In this document: piece after piece, positions 7,628 to 16,529 of the stretch
Numbering within the stretch: the first letter of the stretch is position 1
Layout: every line of letters starts with the position of its first letter
Assembly (NCBI GenBank): GCA_964575715.1
Contig: CAZNSG010000289.1
Coordinates: forward strand, 1-31,903
Direction of reading: 5' to 3'
Length of the DNA stretch: 31,903 nucleotides
From: PNAI01 sp964575715
GTDB taxonomy: Bacteria; Pseudomonadota; Alphaproteobacteria; Rhizobiales; Xanthobacteraceae
Position numbers and translations under genes: made by a program
Notes under the pieces: generated by a model
Database searches by the model: none
What the model saw: the letters and a program-made list of their open reading frames with translations, nothing else
What the model was told of the DNA's origin: nothing

Positions 7628-10600
7628 TCAAGCCGCCTTGGCCTGTTCGGAGAGGCGCACGAGCGAGCGCAGGATCGCGGCGGTGCCCTTGAGCCGCTCG
7701 TCCGGATGCTCCCAGTCCTCGAACAATACGACCTTCTGGTCGGGCCGCACGCGGGCCGCCGGCCCCTGCTCGCGAATATAGGCGATGAGCCCTTCCGGGT
7801 TGGCGAATGTGTTGTCGCGGAAGGCAAGTACCGCACCCTTCGGGCCGGTCTCGATCTTCTCCACGTTGGCGCGGCGGCACAGCGATTTGATGGCGACGAT
7901 TTTGAGCAGATGCTCGACTTCGGCGGGTAATGTTCCGAAGCGATCGACGAGTTCGGCGCCAAAGGCTTCGATCTCCTGTTCGTCCTCGATCTCGGCGAGC
8001 CGGCGATAGAGCGCCAAGCGCACGGAAAGGTCGGCGACGTAATCCTCCGGGATCATCACCGGCGTGCCGATGGAAATTTGCGGAGACCAGCGGTCGGCGA
8101 CCGGCTCGGCGATGCCGGCCTTGAGGCCGGTCACGGCTTCCTCCAACATCTGCTGGTAAAGCTCAAAGCCCACTTCCTTGATGTGGCCGGACTGTTCCTC
8201 ACCGAGCAGATTGCCGGCGCCGCGGATGTCGAGATCGTGGGAGGCAAGCTGGAAGCCGGCACCGAGGGTATCGAGCGATTGCAGTACTTTGAGCCGCCGC
8301 TCGGATTGCGGCGTGATCTTGCGCGCCTCAGGCAAGGTGAACAGCGCATAGGCGCGCAGCTTCGAGCGTCCGACGCGGCCGCGCAGCTGGTAGAGCTGGG
8401 CGAGGCCGAACATGTCGGCGCGGTGCACGATGAGGGTGTTGGCGGTCGGGATGTCGAGGCCGGATTCGATAATGGTGGTGGAAAGCAGCACGTCGTACTT
8501 GCCGTCGTAAAACGCCGACATGATGTCTTCGAGCACGGCCGGCGGCATCTGACCGTGCGCCACCGCCACGCGCACTTCCGGCACCTGCTTGTCAAGAAAT
8601 TCCTTGGCGCCGGCGATGTCCTCAATGCGCGGACACACGAAAAACGACTGGCCGCCGCGATAGCGTTCGCGCAAGAGCGCCTCGCGCACCACCACCGGAT
8701 CGAACGGCGAGATGAAGGTGCGCACTGCCAGACGATCGACTGGGGGTGAGGCGATGATGGATAGATCGCGCACGCCGCTCAAGGCCAGCTGAAGCGTGCG
8801 CGGGATCGGGGTCGCGGTGAGCGTGAGCACATGCACCTCGGCGCGCAGCTGCTTTAACCTCTCCTTGTGCGCGACACCGAAATGCTGCTCCTCGTCAACG
8901 ACCAGCAGGCCGAGGTCTTTGAACTTGATCGCCTTGCCGAGCAGCGCATGGGTTCCGATCACGATATCGATCCCGCCGTCGGCGATGCCGGCCTTCACAC
9001 GCTTGAGTTCCACGGCGGAAACCAGGCGGGAGGCTTGCGCAATGTGTACCGGCACGCCGCGGAAGCGATCGGTGAAGGTTTTCAGATGCTGGCGCGCCAG
9101 CAGCGTGGTCGGCACCACCACCGCCGCCTGCTTGCCGTTCATCACCGTGGCGAAGGCCGCGCGCAACGCAACTTCGGTCTTGCCGAAGCCGACATCGCCG
9201 CAAATCAAACGATCCATCGGCCGGCCGGCGGCGAGATCATCCAGGGTGGTGTCGATCGCGGCCTGCTGATCGTCAGTCTCCTCATAGGGGAAGCCGGCGC
9301 AGAACTCGTCATAGAGGCCGGCGCCGACGGCGAGACTTGGCGCCGCGCGCAGCTTGCGCTCGGCCGCGACCTTGATGAGTTCGTTCGCCATGTCGCGGAT
9401 GCGGCTTTTGAGCCGCGCTTTGCGGGTCTGCCAGGCGGTGCCGCCGAGCCGGTCGAGATCGACGCCGGTTTCCTGCGAGCCATAGCGCGAGAGCAGATCG
9501 ATGTTCTCCACCGGCAGGAAAAGCTTGTCGCCTCCGGCGTAATGGATTTCGAGGCAATCGTGCGGGGCGCCGGCCGCTTCGATGTTTTTGAGGCCGACAA
9601 AACGGCCGATGCCGTGGTCGACATGGACGACGAGATCGCCGGCCGAGAGACTCGTGACCTCGGCGATGAAATTTTCCGCGCGCTTGGCGGCGCGGCGCGG
9701 CCGCACCAGGCGGTCGCCAAGGATATCCTGCTCGCTGATGACGGCGACATCGGCGGTCTCGAAGCCGGATTCGAGGCCAAGCACGCCGAGCGCAACCTGC
9801 GGCTTGGGCAAGGCGAGCGCATGCGGCCAGGATGCGACGGCGGAAAGTTTTGCAAGACCGTGATCGGCGAGCACGTGGCCCATGCGCTCGCGCGAGCCTT
9901 CGCTCCAGAGCGCGATCAGCACGCGCTTGCCGCCCGCCTGCAGCGCCAGCACATGCTTGCCTACCGCGTCAAAGACATTGGCGCCGGCTTCGACACGCTC
10001 GGCCGCAAAATTACGCCCGCCGCGCGCGCCGATGTCGATCATGGCGCCCTCGCCCGGCACCGCAAAGGGCGTGAGCCGCGCAAGCGAGACGTTGCGCAAA
10101 CGCTGCTGCCATTCGGTTGCGGTGAGATAGAGCCGCTCGGGCGGCAGCGGCTGATATGGCGGGGCGGTATCGTGAGCCTGCGCCTGGCGGCGCGCTTCGC
10201 AATAGTCGGTGATTTGCGCAAGGCGCTCGTTGGCGGCCTCGTCGTCAAGCGGTTCGAGCACGACCGGCGTGCCGGGCAGATAATCGAACAGCGTGTCGAG
10301 CCGGTCGTGAAACAGCGGCAGCCAATGTTCCATGCCGGGATGGCGGCGGCCTTCGCTGACGGCCTCGTAGAGCAGATCATCGCGCGCGGGCGCGCCAAAG
10401 GCCGCGACATAGCCGGTACGGAATTTGCGGATGGTGTCGGGATTGAGCTGGAACTCGGCCACCGGCACCAGATCGAGCGCGCGCAGCTCGGCCGCCGTGC
10501 GCTGCGTCTCCGGGTCGAAACTGCGGATGGTTTCGAGCGTGTCGCCGAAGAAATCGAGCCGCACCGGCAGGTCCATGCCCGGGGCATAGAGATCGACAAT

Positions 10601-11140
10601 GCCGCCGCGCACCGCATAGTCGCCGGGCTCGCGCACGGTCGAGGCGCGGAGGTAGCCATTGAGTTCGAGCCAGCGCGTGACGCCTGCCATCGACAGCATA
10701 TTTCCAGGCGCGGCCGAGAGCGCATGGTTGGCCACAAATTCTTTGGCCGGAACGCGCTGGAGCGCGGCATTGACCGTAGTGAGCAGCACCGCTGGCCGCG
10801 TGCGGCCTTTGAGCCGCGCCAGCCTTGAGAGCGCGGCCATGCGTTGCGAAACGATGGCGGCGTGCGGCGACACACGGTCGTAGGGCAAGCAATCCCAGGC
10901 GGGAAATTCCAGCACATCGATGTCGGGGGCAAAGAACGCGAGCGAGCGCGCAAGCGCCGCCATGCGCGGACCTTCACGGCAGATCACCAGCAGGCTGGTC
11001 GTGGGCGGGTCCGCGCGCGCGGCCACCGCACGGGCTAGGTCCGCGATCACCAGTCCCTCGGCGCCGTCGGCGACAATTGCGAGGGTAAGCGGCCGGTCGG
11101 GCGCCAGCAGTTCGGCGGGCGATTTTGGCATGCGCATCAT
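7628..11140 (-). CDS. mfd: Transcription-repair coupling factor Mfd
   Basis: 1170 residues, the expected full length. The N-terminal UvrB-like module covers about residues 1-350. The RNA polymerase-interacting CarD/TRCF domain is near 495-560 (LSAGDLVVHVDHGIGRFVGL). The SF2 translocase follows, with Walker A GDVGFGKTE near residue 650 and the Walker B box as DEEQ near 750, then TATPIPRTL and the RGRVGR motif VI region. The C-terminal TRCF D7 domain closes the protein. Mfd displaces RNA polymerase stalled at lesions and recruits UvrA for excision repair. ATG 11140 overlaps the sdhE stop (ATGA), so translation is coupled; no good Shine-Dalgarno is seen of its own, and a second ATG follows immediately. 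It is a paralogue in its motor domain of RecG, encoded divergently next door. Confidence 0.98.
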   Translation of the reverse strand: MMRMPKSPAELLAPDRPLTLAIVADGAEGLVIADLARAVAARADPPTTSLLVICREGPRMAALARSLAFFAPDIDVLEFPAWDCLPYDRVSPHAAIVSQRMAALSRLARLKGRTRPAVLLTTVNAALQRVPAKEFVANHALSAAPGNMLSMAGVTRWLELNGYLRASTVREPGDYAVRGGIVDLYAPGMDLPVRLDFFGDTLETIRSFDPETQRTAAELRALDLVPVAEFQLNPDTIRKFRTGYVAAFGAPARDDLLYEAVSEGRRHPGMEHWLPLFHDRLDTLFDYLPGTPVVLEPLDDEAANERLAQITDYCEARRQAQAHDTAPPYQPLPPERLYLTATEWQQRLRNVSLARLTPFAVPGEGAMIDIGARGGRNFAAERVEAGANVFDAVGKHVLALQAGGKRVLIALWSEGSRERMGHVLADHGLAKLSAVASWPHALALPKPQVALGVLGLESGFETADVAVISEQDILGDRLVRPRRAAKRAENFIAEVTSLSAGDLVVHVDHGIGRFVGLKNIEAAGAPHDCLEIHYAGGDKLFLPVENIDLLSRYGSQETGVDLDRLGGTAWQTRKARLKSRIRDMANELIKVAAERKLRAAPSLAVGAGLYDEFCAGFPYEETDDQQAAIDTTLDDLAAGRPMDRLICGDVGFGKTEVALRAAFATVMNGKQAAVVVPTTLLARQHLKTFTDRFRGVPVHIAQASRLVSAVELKRVKAGIADGGIDIVIGTHALLGKAIKFKDLGLLVVDEEQHFGVAHKERLKQLRAEVHVLTLTATPIPRTLQLALSGVRDLSIIASPPVDRLAVRTFISPFDPVVVREALLRERYRGGQSFFVCPRIEDIAGAKEFLDKQVPEVRVAVAHGQMPPAVLEDIMSAFYDGKYDVLLSTTIIESGLDIPTANTLIVHRADMFGLAQLYQLRGRVGRSKLRAYALFTLPEARKITPQSERRLKVLQSLDTLGAGFQLASHDLDIRGAGNLLGEEQSGHIKEVGFELYQQMLEEAVTGLKAGIAEPVADRWSPQISIGTPVMIPEDYVADLSVRLALYRRLAEIEDEQEIEAFGAELVDRFGTLPAEVEHLLKIVAIKSLCRRANVEKIETGPKGAVLAFRDNTFANPEGLIAYIREQGPAARVRPDQKVVLFEDWEHPDERLKGTAAILRSLVRLSEQAKAA

Positions 11141-11421
11141 TTTGCCCGCAGATGGAAATCGCGCAGACGCCGGAACAGCGCGGTGTCATGGCTTGGCGGC
11201 GTCGGACTTGCGCCGGTCACCCAATTGAGCAGATCGGGGTCGGGCAACTCGACCAACCGCTCGTACTCATCGAGCTCGGCGTCGCTGAGCTCCCCGACAT
11301 GCGCATCGGCGAAGCGGCCCATGATCAAATCCATTTCGCGAATGCCGCGGTGCCAGGAGCGGAACAACAGCCGCCGGCGGCGCGCATCAAGGCCCGCGCT
11401 CGATCTTGTGCTTCCGCTCAT
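11137..11421 (-). CDS. sdhE: Succinate dehydrogenase assembly factor SdhE (DUF339)
   Basis: 94 residues. The family signature for covalent flavinylation of SdhA is present as SWHRGIREMDLIMGRFAD (the RGxxE motif), followed by the acidic helical segment ELSDAELDEYERLVELPDPDLLNWVTG. Its cytoplasmic role is to help attach FAD to the succinate dehydrogenase flavoprotein. Start: ATG 11421 with GGAG 6 bp upstream; the frame stays open further upstream but the N-terminal extension runs through repeats and is unlikely. The stop overlaps the mfd start. The sdhE-mfd pair divergent from recG is a conserved arrangement in Hyphomicrobiales. Confidence 0.93.
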   Translation of the reverse strand: MSGSTRSSAGLDARRRRLLFRSWHRGIREMDLIMGRFADAHVGELSDAELDEYERLVELPDPDLLNWVTGASPTPPSHDTALFRRLRDFHLRAK

Positions 11422-11436
11422 GTCCGCTCCAACGCC

Positions 11437-11458
11437 AAAAACCCGGCGGGGGCCGGGT
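11437..11458 (-). terminator. GC-rich hairpin plus T5 at 5' end of the sdhE-mfd leader (possible attenuator or mRNA cap structure)
   Basis: On the minus strand a perfect 7-bp stem, ACCCGGC / GCCGGGT, with a CCCC loop (11458-11441) runs into five T residues (11441-11437), the shape of an intrinsic terminator. It lies 16 bp before the sdhE start codon and directly after the predicted promoter, so it would form at the very 5' end of the mRNA. Termination this close to the start of transcription is doubtful; a 5'-stabilising hairpin is equally likely. On the plus strand there is no T-run. Confidence 0.45.
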
Positions 11459-11466
11459 GCGAGATT

Positions 11467-11495
11467 TATATAGAACGATGAACGGCGGATGTCAG
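11467..11495 (-). promoter_or_regulatory. Candidate promoter of sdhE-mfd
   Basis: On the minus strand CTGACA (11495-11490, five of six matches to TTGACA) is followed after exactly 17 bp by TATATA (11472-11467); TATAAA starting two bases later is an alternative -10. The predicted start of transcription is about 11460, some 40 nt upstream of the sdhE ATG. Confidence 0.5.
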
Positions 11496-11510
11496 GGGCC
11501 GGTTCGTTCT

Positions 11511-11678
11511 CCCTCTCCCCGCTTGCGGGGTGAGGGGGCCTTTCGAAATGCTTAGATTGTGGAAAGCCCCCCTCATCCGACGCGCTCCGCGCTGTAGCCG
11601 ATGCTTCGCATCGGCGTTCTTGCACGCTAAGAACGGTGGCCGAATGCCGCCTATGCTCTCCCCGCAAGCGGGGAGAGG
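11511..11678. repeat. REP-like palindromic mosaic between sdhE and recG
   Basis: Four palindromic parts lie in 170 bp. Hairpin CTCTCCCCGC-TT-GCGGGGTGAG is at 11513-11534. A longer imperfect inverted pair, GAGGGGGCCTTTC / GGAAAGCCCCCC, surrounds 11547-11560. A perfect GCCGATGC-TTC-GCATCGGC hairpin is at 11597-11615. CTCTCCCCGC-AA-GCGGGGAGAG is at 11656-11677. The first and last hairpins are reverse complements with one mismatch, so the whole unit is bounded by inverted repeats like a REP doublet or MITE. It carries no transposase. Its right end (GGGGAGAGG) supplies the only purine-rich tract upstream of recG. Confidence 0.75.
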
Positions 11679-11692
11679 TGTATGAGTTTTGT

Positions 11693-13795
11693 ATGCGACC
11701 TTCCCTGCTCGATCCGCTGTTCGCCGCGCTCGCAAGCCTTCCCGGCGTCGGGCCGAAGGTCGAGAAGCTGTATCGCCATCTGCTCGGCCGGGCGGACGCG
11801 CCGGCGCGCATGGTCGACCTGCTGTTCCATCTGCCCGCGGGCGCCATCGACCGCCGCGCGCGGCCGAAGCTGCGCGACGTTGTGCCGGGCAATGTCGTCA
11901 CCGTCGTGGTGACCATCGATCGGCATCGCCCCTCCCCGCCGCATCGCACGCGCGCGCCCTACCAAATCTATGCCAGCGACGAGACCGGCGATCTCGTTCT
12001 GACCTATTTCAATGCCAAGAAGGACTATCTGGAAAAGCTCTTTCCGGTCGGCGCGCGACGCTACATCTCGGGGACCACCGCGCTCTACGACGGCATGCTG
12101 CAGATGGTGCATCCCGACCGGGTGGTGAGCGAAGCCGATCTCGACAAACTGCCGCTGGTCGAGCCGGTCTATCCGCTGACCGAGGGGCTCTCGCTCAATC
12201 AGGTGCGCAAGACCGTCGACGGCGCGCTCGGCAAGCTGCCGGCTCTGCCCGAATGGCAGGACGAAGCCTGGCTTGCGCGCTCGCACTTTCCGACGTTTAC
12301 CGATGCACTCAAAGCGCTGCATCGACCGGCTGAGCCCACCGACCTGCAGCCCGAAGGGCCGGCCTGGTCGCGGCTCGCCTATGACGAATTCCTCGCCGGC
12401 CAGCTCGCGCTCGCGCTGCTGCGCGCGCATCAGCGCAGCCTGCCGGGCCGCGGCAGTTCCGTCGATGGCCGTCTGCGCGCGCGCATCATTGCGGCGCTGC
12501 CCTATGCGCTCACCCCCTCGCAGCAGCGTGCGGCCGGCGAAATCGTCGCCGATTTGGCGCGTCCACACCGCATGGTGCGGCTGCTGCAAGGCGATGTCGG
12601 CTCCGGCAAGACGGTGGTGGCGCTGCTCGCGGCGGCAACGGTGATCGAAGCCGGCCGGCAGGCGGCGCTGATGGCGCCGACCGAAATTCTCGCGCGCCAG
12701 CATCTCGCCACCATCGCGCCGCTTGCGGAGACCGCGGGTCTGCGCGTTGCCATCCTCACCGGACGCGAGCGCGGGCGCGAGCGCGACGAGACGCTTGAGC
12801 GGCTCGCACATGGCGATATCGATCTCTTGATTGGTACGCACGCGTTATTTCAAGACGAGGTTGCGTTCCGCGATCTTGCGCTCGCCATTGTCGACGAGCA
12901 GCATCGTTTCGGCGTGCATCAGCGCCTTACGCTCGCGCGCAAGGGCGTGGCCGTGGACGTGCTGGTGCTGACCGCCACTCCGATTCCGCGCACATTGGTG
13001 CTCACTTACTTTGGCGACATGGAAGTGTCCGAGCTGCGCGAGAAACCGGCGGGGCGTAAGCCGATCGACACCCGCGCGATGCCGCTCGGGCGGCTTGACG
13101 AGGTGGTCGCCGCCGTCGGGCGCGCGCTCGAGGGCGGCCAGCGCGTTTATTGGGTTTGTCCGCTGGTGGAGGAGTCGGAGACGAGCGACCTGGCCGCCGC
13201 CGAGGAACGCCATGCGGCCTTGGTGAAAGAATTCGGCGCGCGCGTCGATCTGGTGCACGGACGCATGCGGGGGAGCGAGAAGGATCGCGCCATGGAACGC
13301 TTTGGCAACGGCGAGACGCGGCTGCTCGTCGCCACCACCGTGATCGAAGTCGGCGTGGATGTGCCGGAGGCGACCGTGATGGTGGTCGAACACGCCGAGC
13401 GCTTTGGACTTTCGCAACTGCATCAATTGCGCGGACGGATCGGGCGCGGGGCGGAACGCTCGACCTGCCTGCTGCTCTACAAGGCGCCGCTGGGCGAGAC
13501 CGCCAAGGCGCGCTTGGCAATCTTGCGCGAAACCGATGACGGCTTTCGCATCGCCGAGGAAGATTTGCGGCTGCGCGGCGAAGGCGATGTGCTCGGCACG
13601 CGCCAGAGCGGCATGCCCGGCTTCAAGCTTGCGCGCATCGAGGTGCACGGCAAGCTGCTTCCGCCGGCGCGCGACGACGCGGCGCTCATACTCAACCGCG
13701 ATCCAAACCTGACCTCGCCGCGCGGGCAGGCGCTGCGCCATCTGCTCTATCTGTTCGAGCGCGACGAAGCGATCCGGCTGCTGAGGGCGGGGTAG
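11693..13795 (+). CDS. recG: ATP-dependent DNA helicase RecG
   Basis: 700 residues from ATG 11693 (MRPSLLDPLFAAL...), a normal RecG length and N-terminus. The reading frame is open 19 codons further, but that part lies in the REP element. The wedge/OB domain spans about residues 50-230. Motor motifs: Walker A GDVGSGKT near 300, DEQHRFG near 400, TATPIPRTL near 425 and motif VI QLRGRIGRG near 578. The C-terminal RecG domain is intact. RecG reverses stalled replication forks and migrates Holliday junctions. The best purine tract (AGAGG in the REP hairpin) is 14 bp from the ATG, wider than usual. It is convergent with the DUF502 gene, with stop codons 4 bp apart. Confidence 0.98.
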   Translation: MRPSLLDPLFAALASLPGVGPKVEKLYRHLLGRADAPARMVDLLFHLPAGAIDRRARPKLRDVVPGNVVTVVVTIDRHRPSPPHRTRAPYQIYASDETGDLVLTYFNAKKDYLEKLFPVGARRYISGTTALYDGMLQMVHPDRVVSEADLDKLPLVEPVYPLTEGLSLNQVRKTVDGALGKLPALPEWQDEAWLARSHFPTFTDALKALHRPAEPTDLQPEGPAWSRLAYDEFLAGQLALALLRAHQRSLPGRGSSVDGRLRARIIAALPYALTPSQQRAAGEIVADLARPHRMVRLLQGDVGSGKTVVALLAAATVIEAGRQAALMAPTEILARQHLATIAPLAETAGLRVAILTGRERGRERDETLERLAHGDIDLLIGTHALFQDEVAFRDLALAIVDEQHRFGVHQRLTLARKGVAVDVLVLTATPIPRTLVLTYFGDMEVSELREKPAGRKPIDTRAMPLGRLDEVVAAVGRALEGGQRVYWVCPLVEESETSDLAAAEERHAALVKEFGARVDLVHGRMRGSEKDRAMERFGNGETRLLVATTVIEVGVDVPEATVMVVEHAERFGLSQLHQLRGRIGRGAERSTCLLLYKAPLGETAKARLAILRETDDGFRIAEEDLRLRGEGDVLGTRQSGMPGFKLARIEVHGKLLPPARDDAALILNRDPNLTSPRGQALRHLLYLFERDEAIRLLRAG

Positions 13796-13799
13796 CCCG

Positions 13800-14579
13800 T
13801 CACTCCGCCGGCGCGGCGGTCTGCGCCTGGTGCGTCACGCGCGCGGCGCGGGCGGTTTCCGCCATGATCGCCAGCTTTTTCTGGGCGTTGCCGTTGGGCT
13901 GCACCATGCCGGCCGACATGATCACCGTCATCGCTGACTCCACCGAGATATCGAGCTCGATGATGTTCTTGCGCGGCACATAGAAAAAGAAACCGGTGGT
14001 CGGATTGGGCGTGCAGGGCATGAAGGCCGAAACATGGTCGGTGCCCGGAAGTTGTGCTGCGATATCTTGGCCCGGCGATTGCGAGAGAAACACCAGCGAC
14101 CACATGCCGGGAGCGGGAAATTCCACCAGCGCGACCTTGCGAAAGCTCGATCCGGACTTCGAGAACAGCGTCTCGAAGATTTGCTTCATTGTCTTGTAGA
14201 TCGGCCGCACGATCGGCATGCGGTTGAGGATTTTCTCTCCGAACGCGACCAGCCTGCGGCCGACCAAGTTGGCAGTCAGGAAGCCGAGCAGCGTGAGCGA
14301 AACGAAGACGATGATCAGGCCCAGGCCCGGCACGCGAAGCGGCAGATAGGTTTCCGTGCGGAAGGCCACAGGGATGACCGGCCGCACCAGATCGTCGACC
14401 CAATTGATGAACCACCAGGTCAGATTGATGGTGATGTAGATCGGCCCCACCAGAATAAACCCGGTGAGAAAATAATTGCGGATGCGGCTGGCTACGCCGT
14501 GATGCACCGGCGCGGGCGCCGGCTCCAGAATGGCGATCGGCGGCGCGGGCGGGCCGGCATTATTTTCGTTCGATGTCAT
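13800..14579 (-). CDS. DUF502 family inner-membrane protein
   Basis: 259 residues from ATG 14579 (GTG 14582 directly before it is possible). A proline-rich N-terminal tail is followed by two transmembrane segments (about 37-57 and 88-110, FLTGFILVGPIYITINLTWW and LGLIIVFVSLTLLGFLTANL). The conserved family block NRMPIVRPIYKTMKQIFETLF comes next, then a soluble domain with PTPTTGFFF-like residues (CTPNPTTGFFFYVPRK). The function of DUF502 is unknown. The start lies about 10 bp after the glmS stop on the same strand, so it is probably cotranscribed. The recG-DUF502-glmS order is widespread in Hyphomicrobiales, which suggests an envelope-related job, but that is inference only. Confidence 0.88.
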   Translation of the reverse strand: MTSNENNAGPPAPPIAILEPAPAPVHHGVASRIRNYFLTGFILVGPIYITINLTWWFINWVDDLVRPVIPVAFRTETYLPLRVPGLGLIIVFVSLTLLGFLTANLVGRRLVAFGEKILNRMPIVRPIYKTMKQIFETLFSKSGSSFRKVALVEFPAPGMWSLVFLSQSPGQDIAAQLPGTDHVSAFMPCTPNPTTGFFFYVPRKNIIELDISVESAMTVIMSAGMVQPNGNAQKKLAIMAETARAARVTHQAQTAAPAE

Positions 14580-14589
14580 CACGCTCGGC

Positions 14590-16416
14590 TCACTCCACCG
14601 TCACCGATTTGGCAAGGTTGCGCGGCTGATCGACGTCGGTGCCCATCACCACCGCGGTGTGATAGGCGATGAGCTGCACCGGGATGGCGTAAACCAGCGG
14701 GGTTACCTCCGCCGACATCTCCGGCAGCGCGAGCGTGGTCATGGTGGCGACCGCCGCTTCTTTCGCGCCCTTGCGATCGGTGATGAGGACGATCCGCCCG
14801 CCGCGCGCGGAAACCTCCTGCATGTTCGAAACGGTCTTTTCGAACACGCCGTCATAGGGCGCGATCACGATCACCGGCATGGTTTCGTCGATCAATGCGA
14901 TCGGCCCATGCTTGAGCTCGCCGGCGGCATAACCTTCGGCGTGGATATAGGAAATTTCCTTGAGCTTGAGCGCACCTTCGAGCGCAATCGGATAGGCGGT
15001 GCCGCGGCCGAGATAGAGCACGTCGCGGCTCTTTGCCAGATCGCGGGCCAGCGTCTCGATTTGCGGCTCAAGCGCGAGCGCCTGGGAGATGTGGCGCGGC
15101 ACCTCGATCAATGCGCGCACAAGCCTGCGCTCATCGGTTTGCGAAAGCGTCCCGCGCGCGCGGCCGGCGGCGACCGCAAGGCAGGCCAATGCCGCAAGCT
15201 GACAGGTGAACGCCTTGGTCGAGGCCACGCCGATTTCGGGGCCCGCCAGCGTCGGCATAACGGTTGCGCTCTCGCGCGCGATGGTCGATGTCGGCACATT
15301 GACGATGGAGAGCACATGCTGCTTCTGCTCGCGCGCATAGCGCAATGAGGCGAGCGTATCGGCGGTCTCGCCGGATTGCGAAACGAACAGGGCGAGATCG
15401 CCCGGCGCGAGCGGAGCCTCGCGATAGCGGAACTCGGAGGCGACGTCGATCTCGACCGGGATGCGCGCAAAGCGCTCGAACCAGTATTTGCCGCCGAGAC
15501 CGGCGTAATAGGCGGTGCCGCAGGCCGAGATCGAGATGCGCTTGAGCGCGCGGAAGTCAAAGGGCAGGTCGGCCGGCAGCAGCACGCGCTCGGCCGTCAT
15601 GTCGAGATAATGCGCGAGCGTATGGCCCACGACCTCGGGCTGTTCGTGGATTTCCTTCGCCATAAAATGCTTGTGATTGCCCTTGTCGACCAGAAAGGCG
15701 GATGCGTTGGACTTGAGCACGGCGCGGCTGACCGCTTGGCCGTTCGAGTCGTGAATCTCCACGCCCTGGCGCGTGACCACGGCCCAGTCGCCGTCTTCGA
15801 GATAACTGATGGTGTCGGTGAAGGGCGCAAGCGCGATGGCGTCGGAGCCAAGATACATTTCGCCATCGCCGTAGCCGACCGCAAGCGGCGAGCCTTTGCG
15901 CGCTCCTACCAGCAGATCATTCTCGCCCGCGAACAGAAAGGCGAGCGCAAACGCTCCGCGCAGCCGCGGCAAGGCAGCCTTGACGGCCTCGACCGGCGTG
16001 CGGCCATTTTTCATTTCATCGGTAACAAGATGGGCGACGACCTCGGTATCGGTCTCGCTGCCGAAGCGGGCGCCTTTCTTTTCCAGCTCCTCGCGCAGCT
16101 CGCGGAAGTTCTCGATGATCCCGTTGTGCACCACCGCCAGCCGTTCGGTGGCATGGGGATGGGCGTTGTTCTCGGTCGGGCGGCCGTGGGTCGCCCAGCG
16201 CGTGTGCCCGATGCCGCTGGTGCCGGCAAGCGGCTCGCGGGTCAGGCGCTGTTCGAGATTGCGGAGCTTGCCTTCGGCGCGCCGGCGGACGAGGCGGCCT
16301 TGTTCAAGGGTGGCGACGCCAGCGGAATCGTAGCCGCGATATTCCAGGCGCTTGAGCGCATCGACGAGGAGGCCAGCGACCGGTTCACGGCCGAGAATTC
16401 CCACAATCCCACACAA
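14590..16416 (-). CDS. glmS: Glutamine-fructose-6-phosphate aminotransferase GlmS (TTG start)
   Basis: 608 residues, the usual length. The N-terminal glutaminase domain (about 1-225) begins with the mature nucleophile Cys after the initiator (MCGIVGILGREP) and keeps TRWATHG, HNGIIEN and ETDTEV. Two SIS sugar-isomerase domains follow (about 285-420 and 455-590: SACGTAYYAG, SQSGETADTL, YLGRGTAYPIALEGALKLKEISYIHAEGYAAGELKHGP), and it ends in the hallmark PRNLAKSVTVE. It makes glucosamine-6-phosphate from fructose-6-phosphate and glutamine, the first step to UDP-GlcNAc. The start is fixed by the Cys: the codon is TTG at 16416, with a TAG three codons upstream in frame and no ATG available. It sits 157 bp downstream of glmU. 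Confidence 0.98.
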   Translation of the reverse strand: MCGIVGILGREPVAGLLVDALKRLEYRGYDSAGVATLEQGRLVRRRAEGKLRNLEQRLTREPLAGTSGIGHTRWATHGRPTENNAHPHATERLAVVHNGIIENFRELREELEKKGARFGSETDTEVVAHLVTDEMKNGRTPVEAVKAALPRLRGAFALAFLFAGENDLLVGARKGSPLAVGYGDGEMYLGSDAIALAPFTDTISYLEDGDWAVVTRQGVEIHDSNGQAVSRAVLKSNASAFLVDKGNHKHFMAKEIHEQPEVVGHTLAHYLDMTAERVLLPADLPFDFRALKRISISACGTAYYAGLGGKYWFERFARIPVEIDVASEFRYREAPLAPGDLALFVSQSGETADTLASLRYAREQKQHVLSIVNVPTSTIARESATVMPTLAGPEIGVASTKAFTCQLAALACLAVAAGRARGTLSQTDERRLVRALIEVPRHISQALALEPQIETLARDLAKSRDVLYLGRGTAYPIALEGALKLKEISYIHAEGYAAGELKHGPIALIDETMPVIVIAPYDGVFEKTVSNMQEVSARGGRIVLITDRKGAKEAAVATMTTLALPEMSAEVTPLVYAIPVQLIAYHTAVVMGTDVDQPRNLAKSVTVE

Positions 16417-16425
16417 TGTCGCCTA

Positions 16426-16431
16426 CTCCCC
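16426..16431 (-). promoter_or_regulatory. Ribosome binding site deciding the glmS TTG start
   Basis: GGGGAG on the minus strand, 9 nt before the TTG at 16416. Because an in-frame TAG lies at 16425-16423, this site can only serve the TTG, which confirms the unusual start codon. Confidence 0.7.
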
Positions 16432-16529
16432 AGTACACGGCCGTGCCGACACAATCCTTTAAATAAGCACCTTAACCCATTGCAGATAAATTAGATTGCG
16501 TGTCATCTCGTGACGGTCTTACTTGCTCG

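Noticed and set aside
8867..10828. 653-residue open frame opposite mfd
   Set aside because: It is an antisense shadow in high-GC DNA; mfd on the other strand has every expected domain.
11636..11692. GTG 11636 as recG start, adding 19 residues
   Set aside because: The extension lies in the REP-like element and does not resemble RecG; MRPSLLDPL at 11693 is the family N-terminus.
15376..16494. 372-residue open frame opposite glmS
   Set aside because: Antisense shadow of glmS with no recognisable features.
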